Made by a program: the position numbers and the translations under genes
Assembly (NCBI GenBank): GCA_016871495.1
Contig: VHDF01000016.1
Span: 1 to 64,000 of the forward strand
Length of the DNA: 64,000 nucleotides
Source: Verrucomicrobiota bacterium
GTDB lineage: Bacteria; Verrucomicrobiota; Verrucomicrobiia; Limisphaerales; VHDF01
Reading direction: 5' to 3'
The notes under the pieces: generated by a model
Seen by the model: the letters and a program-made list of their open reading frames with translations, nothing else
What the model was told of the DNA's origin: nothing
Database searches by the model: none
In this document: in pieces, positions 62,146 to 64,000 of the stretch
Numbering within the stretch: position 1 is the first letter of the stretch
Layout: each line of letters opens with the position of its first letter

Positions 62146-62346
62146 ATGAGCCGGAGCAACGGTGGAGATGCCATCATTAGAATCCACCAGGACCGGCAGC
62201 GTTTCCTGGGACTGTTGGAGGAACTTCCTGGCCGCTTCCGGGCCGAACTGTATGCTTTTGTGCTCATGGATAATCACTACCATCAGATCCATCGTTCCCG
62301 GTCGGCGGAAGTGCTCGCCATGCTGCGTAACTTCACCCTCACATGA
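62146..62346 (+). pseudogene. REP-associated tyrosine transposase (RAYT) fragment
   Basis: The 66-residue frame has DRQRFLGLLEELPGRF and AFVLMDNHYHQIHRS. HYH is the HUH metal motif of Y1 (IS200-like) transposases. The catalytic Tyr helix is missing because the frame ends soon after. Confidence 0.65.
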
Positions 62347-62404
62347 ACCGCGTCTCGTTCACCATGAGCCCACAGAAACAACGGAAAACACTGTGTAAAT
62401 CGCC

Positions 62405-64000
62405 ATGAACACTCGTAGCTTCGTGCTCGCCTCTCTCCTCGCGCTCGGGATGACGTCGCTCTTCGCCGCCGAATCGGGCGGCGCTGGAGGAATCCATTTC
62501 ATCGTCGGCCCCTCCAATCATCCGCCCGGCACCCATGAAGTGGCGGCCGGCGCTCGCCTGCTGAAATACTGCCTAGAGCATTCGGGCCTTCAAGCACTGC
62601 CGAAAACGCATCTACACGAAGGCTGGCCGGAGAACCCCGGCACACTGTCCGGCGCGCGGGCCATCGTCTTCTGCGGCGACCAGTTTCCCCCAGCCCGGTT
62701 CAAAAACACCGGCGCGATTCTGGAGCAATTGTCGTGGCTCGCGGACCAGCGCTGCGGATTCGTCGCCATTCACTACGCGATCGGGGTCAACCCCCCGCAG
62801 CCGACGACGCGGCCATTCGGTCCATGCTGGACCATTTGTTCGGCGGGTTCTCCAACTTCATTCCGGTGAACGAAGGCGGCACCGTTCCGAGGGTCTTGCA
62901 GGCCACCATCACGCCAACGAAGACGGACCATCCGGCGCTGCGCGGCGTGAAGCCGTTTGGCCTGCATGACGAGCCGTATTACAAGAACCGCTTCCCAGCC
63001 AGGTCGCCCGGCAGCACCTTCACCCCCCTCGCGACGGCACTGCTCCCGCCCGAAGCGCCGCAGGAAGAGACCGTCGCCTGGAGCCTCGAACGCGAACAAG
63101 GCGGTCGCGGGATTGCGATCGTCATGCCGCATTTCTACCGCAACTGGCAAAATGACGACCTGCGCAAGCTCGTGCTCAACAGCATTTGCTGGACGGCGGG
63201 CCTGGAGATTCCCGCCGCCGGGATGCCCTCAACCCTGCCCGCCCTGGAGACTTTCCAGCCGGCGTCGGTCGAACCCGCTTCCGGCCCGGCGAAAACCCAG
63301 CCGCGCGAGATGAGCGGCGCCACCCACGTTACCGTGCGGCACGAAAAAGGCCGCTGTTACGGGTGGCCGGCCAACGGCGGCATCTGGAGCTGGGGCAACG
63401 AAATGCTCGTGCAATACCGTGGCGGCGAGTTCCAGGACAAGCCGGTGGGCTCGCACGACATCAACTTCGACAAGCCCATCGGCATCGAGCAGTCGCGTTC
63501 CCTCGACGGCGGGTTGACCTGGACGCAACACACGGCTGTGCCCATCCAAATCACGGAGCCGACTTTCACCGGCCCAGCCGGCGCCAAGTTCCCGGAATTC
63601 GGTCCGCCGCTGAAAGGGGTGCCCGCGCTGACGACCCCGCTCAACTTCGCCGACCCGAACACGATTCTGCACTTTTCATGGGGCGGCTATCTCTACCACT
63701 CGCCGGACCGGGGCGTGACCTGGAAGGGGCCATTTCAACTGCCGCTGTTCGATCAGGTTTCGTGGCAACTGCGAACGGACTACCTGGTCGAGGACAAGAA
63801 CAGCGTGCTGGCCTTCTGGTCGGGATCGAAGGTGGGCATCAAACGCAACGAAAACGGCGGCATGGTCTATATGGTCAAAACCGCGGATGGGGGATTGACC
63901 TGGACCCAGGAATCGCTGGTGAGCCGGGTCACGGAGCCTTCGGAAACCCGGCACGACGTGGCCCTGATGCCCGCGACGGTGCGCGCGAGTCCCACCAGAC
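62405..64000 (+). pseudogene. ThuA-like/sialidase fusion with frameshift, runs off the window
   Basis: A signal peptide (FVLASLLALGMTSLFAAE) is followed by a ThuA-like domain (IHFIVGPSNHPPGTHEVAAGARLLKY, FVAIHYAIGV). At about 62788, in a run of six C, the frame breaks. One more C would continue PPAADDAAIRSMLDHLFGG and the rest stays open to the window end. The downstream part has Asp boxes SLDGGLTWT, SPDRGVTWK and TADGGLTWT, so it is a sialidase-like propeller. The break may be real or a sequencing error. Confidence 0.75.

Noticed and set aside
1-64000. CRISPR array
   Set aside because: The repeats seen are dispersed or palindromic elements; no regular short direct repeats with spacers and no cas genes were found.

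Overview
The window looks like a chromosomal segment of a high-GC bacterium of the Verrucomicrobiota (PVC group), probably near the Pedosphaera/Limisphaera branch. This is inferred from protein families: a DUF1549/DUF1553 plus DUF1501 pair, PVC-type dehydrogenase and haem-binding proteins, ThuA-like proteins, pseudopilins with a C-terminal DG-type motif, a VPDxG-CTERM protein and an ECF-type sigma factor beside a Ser/Thr kinase. No rRNA, replication gene or phage structural gene was seen.

Layout. 1-14 kb: leuB, a REC-PAS-GGDEF-EAL protein, a secreted delta-60 repeat protein, DUF4230 and FHA membrane proteins, a pseudopilin, a zinc-ribbon protein, a beta-helix protein and DinG. 14.3-16.5 kb: an OmpR-type regulator and sensor kinase. 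16.4-23.6 kb: a tight six-gene minus-strand cluster (ThuA, PVC dehydrogenase, haem protein, thiE, PfkB kinase, YihY). 24-28 kb: a cytochrome-dehydrogenase and glpK/glpF. 28.6-36.5 kb: CTERM protein, glycosyltransferase, SEC-C protein, Fic remnant and the DUF1549/DUF1501 pair. 36.6-43.2 kb: a type I S-subunit remnant, a RES/Xre toxin-antitoxin pair, a GH30 lipoprotein, a glycerol-1-phosphate-dehydrogenase-like protein and an APC permease.

43.5-53.7 kb is the outstanding part. Two putative structured RNAs with strong terminators precede a dense array of about 25 tRNA or tRNA-like genes covering nearly every amino acid. The array is interspersed with a Ro60/TROVE protein gene, two tRNA-like RNAs in 3'-half-then-5'-half order that resemble bacterial YrlA-type Y RNAs, a conserved uncharacterised protein, an HNH protein and a C-terminal remnant of the RNA ligase RtcB. 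Most array tRNAs lack GG in the D-loop and have T-loop TGC in place of TTC, so the normal tRNA elbow is altered. The combination suggests an RNA-repair or translation-backup island, possibly of large-phage or plasmid origin.

54-64 kb: a four-module CBM9-like secreted protein, an IS5 transposase fragment, a small cytochrome, a truncated Ser/Thr kinase, a sigma factor broken by a MITE, a pseudopilin, a RAYT transposase fragment and a frameshifted ThuA-sialidase gene running off the end.

Repeats shape the window. A 134-bp MITE occurs five times, each copy with a perfect 9-bp target duplication. A different 194-bp palindromic element sits in the 3' end of tRNA-Pro with a 6-bp duplication. Three other repeat families occur twice each.
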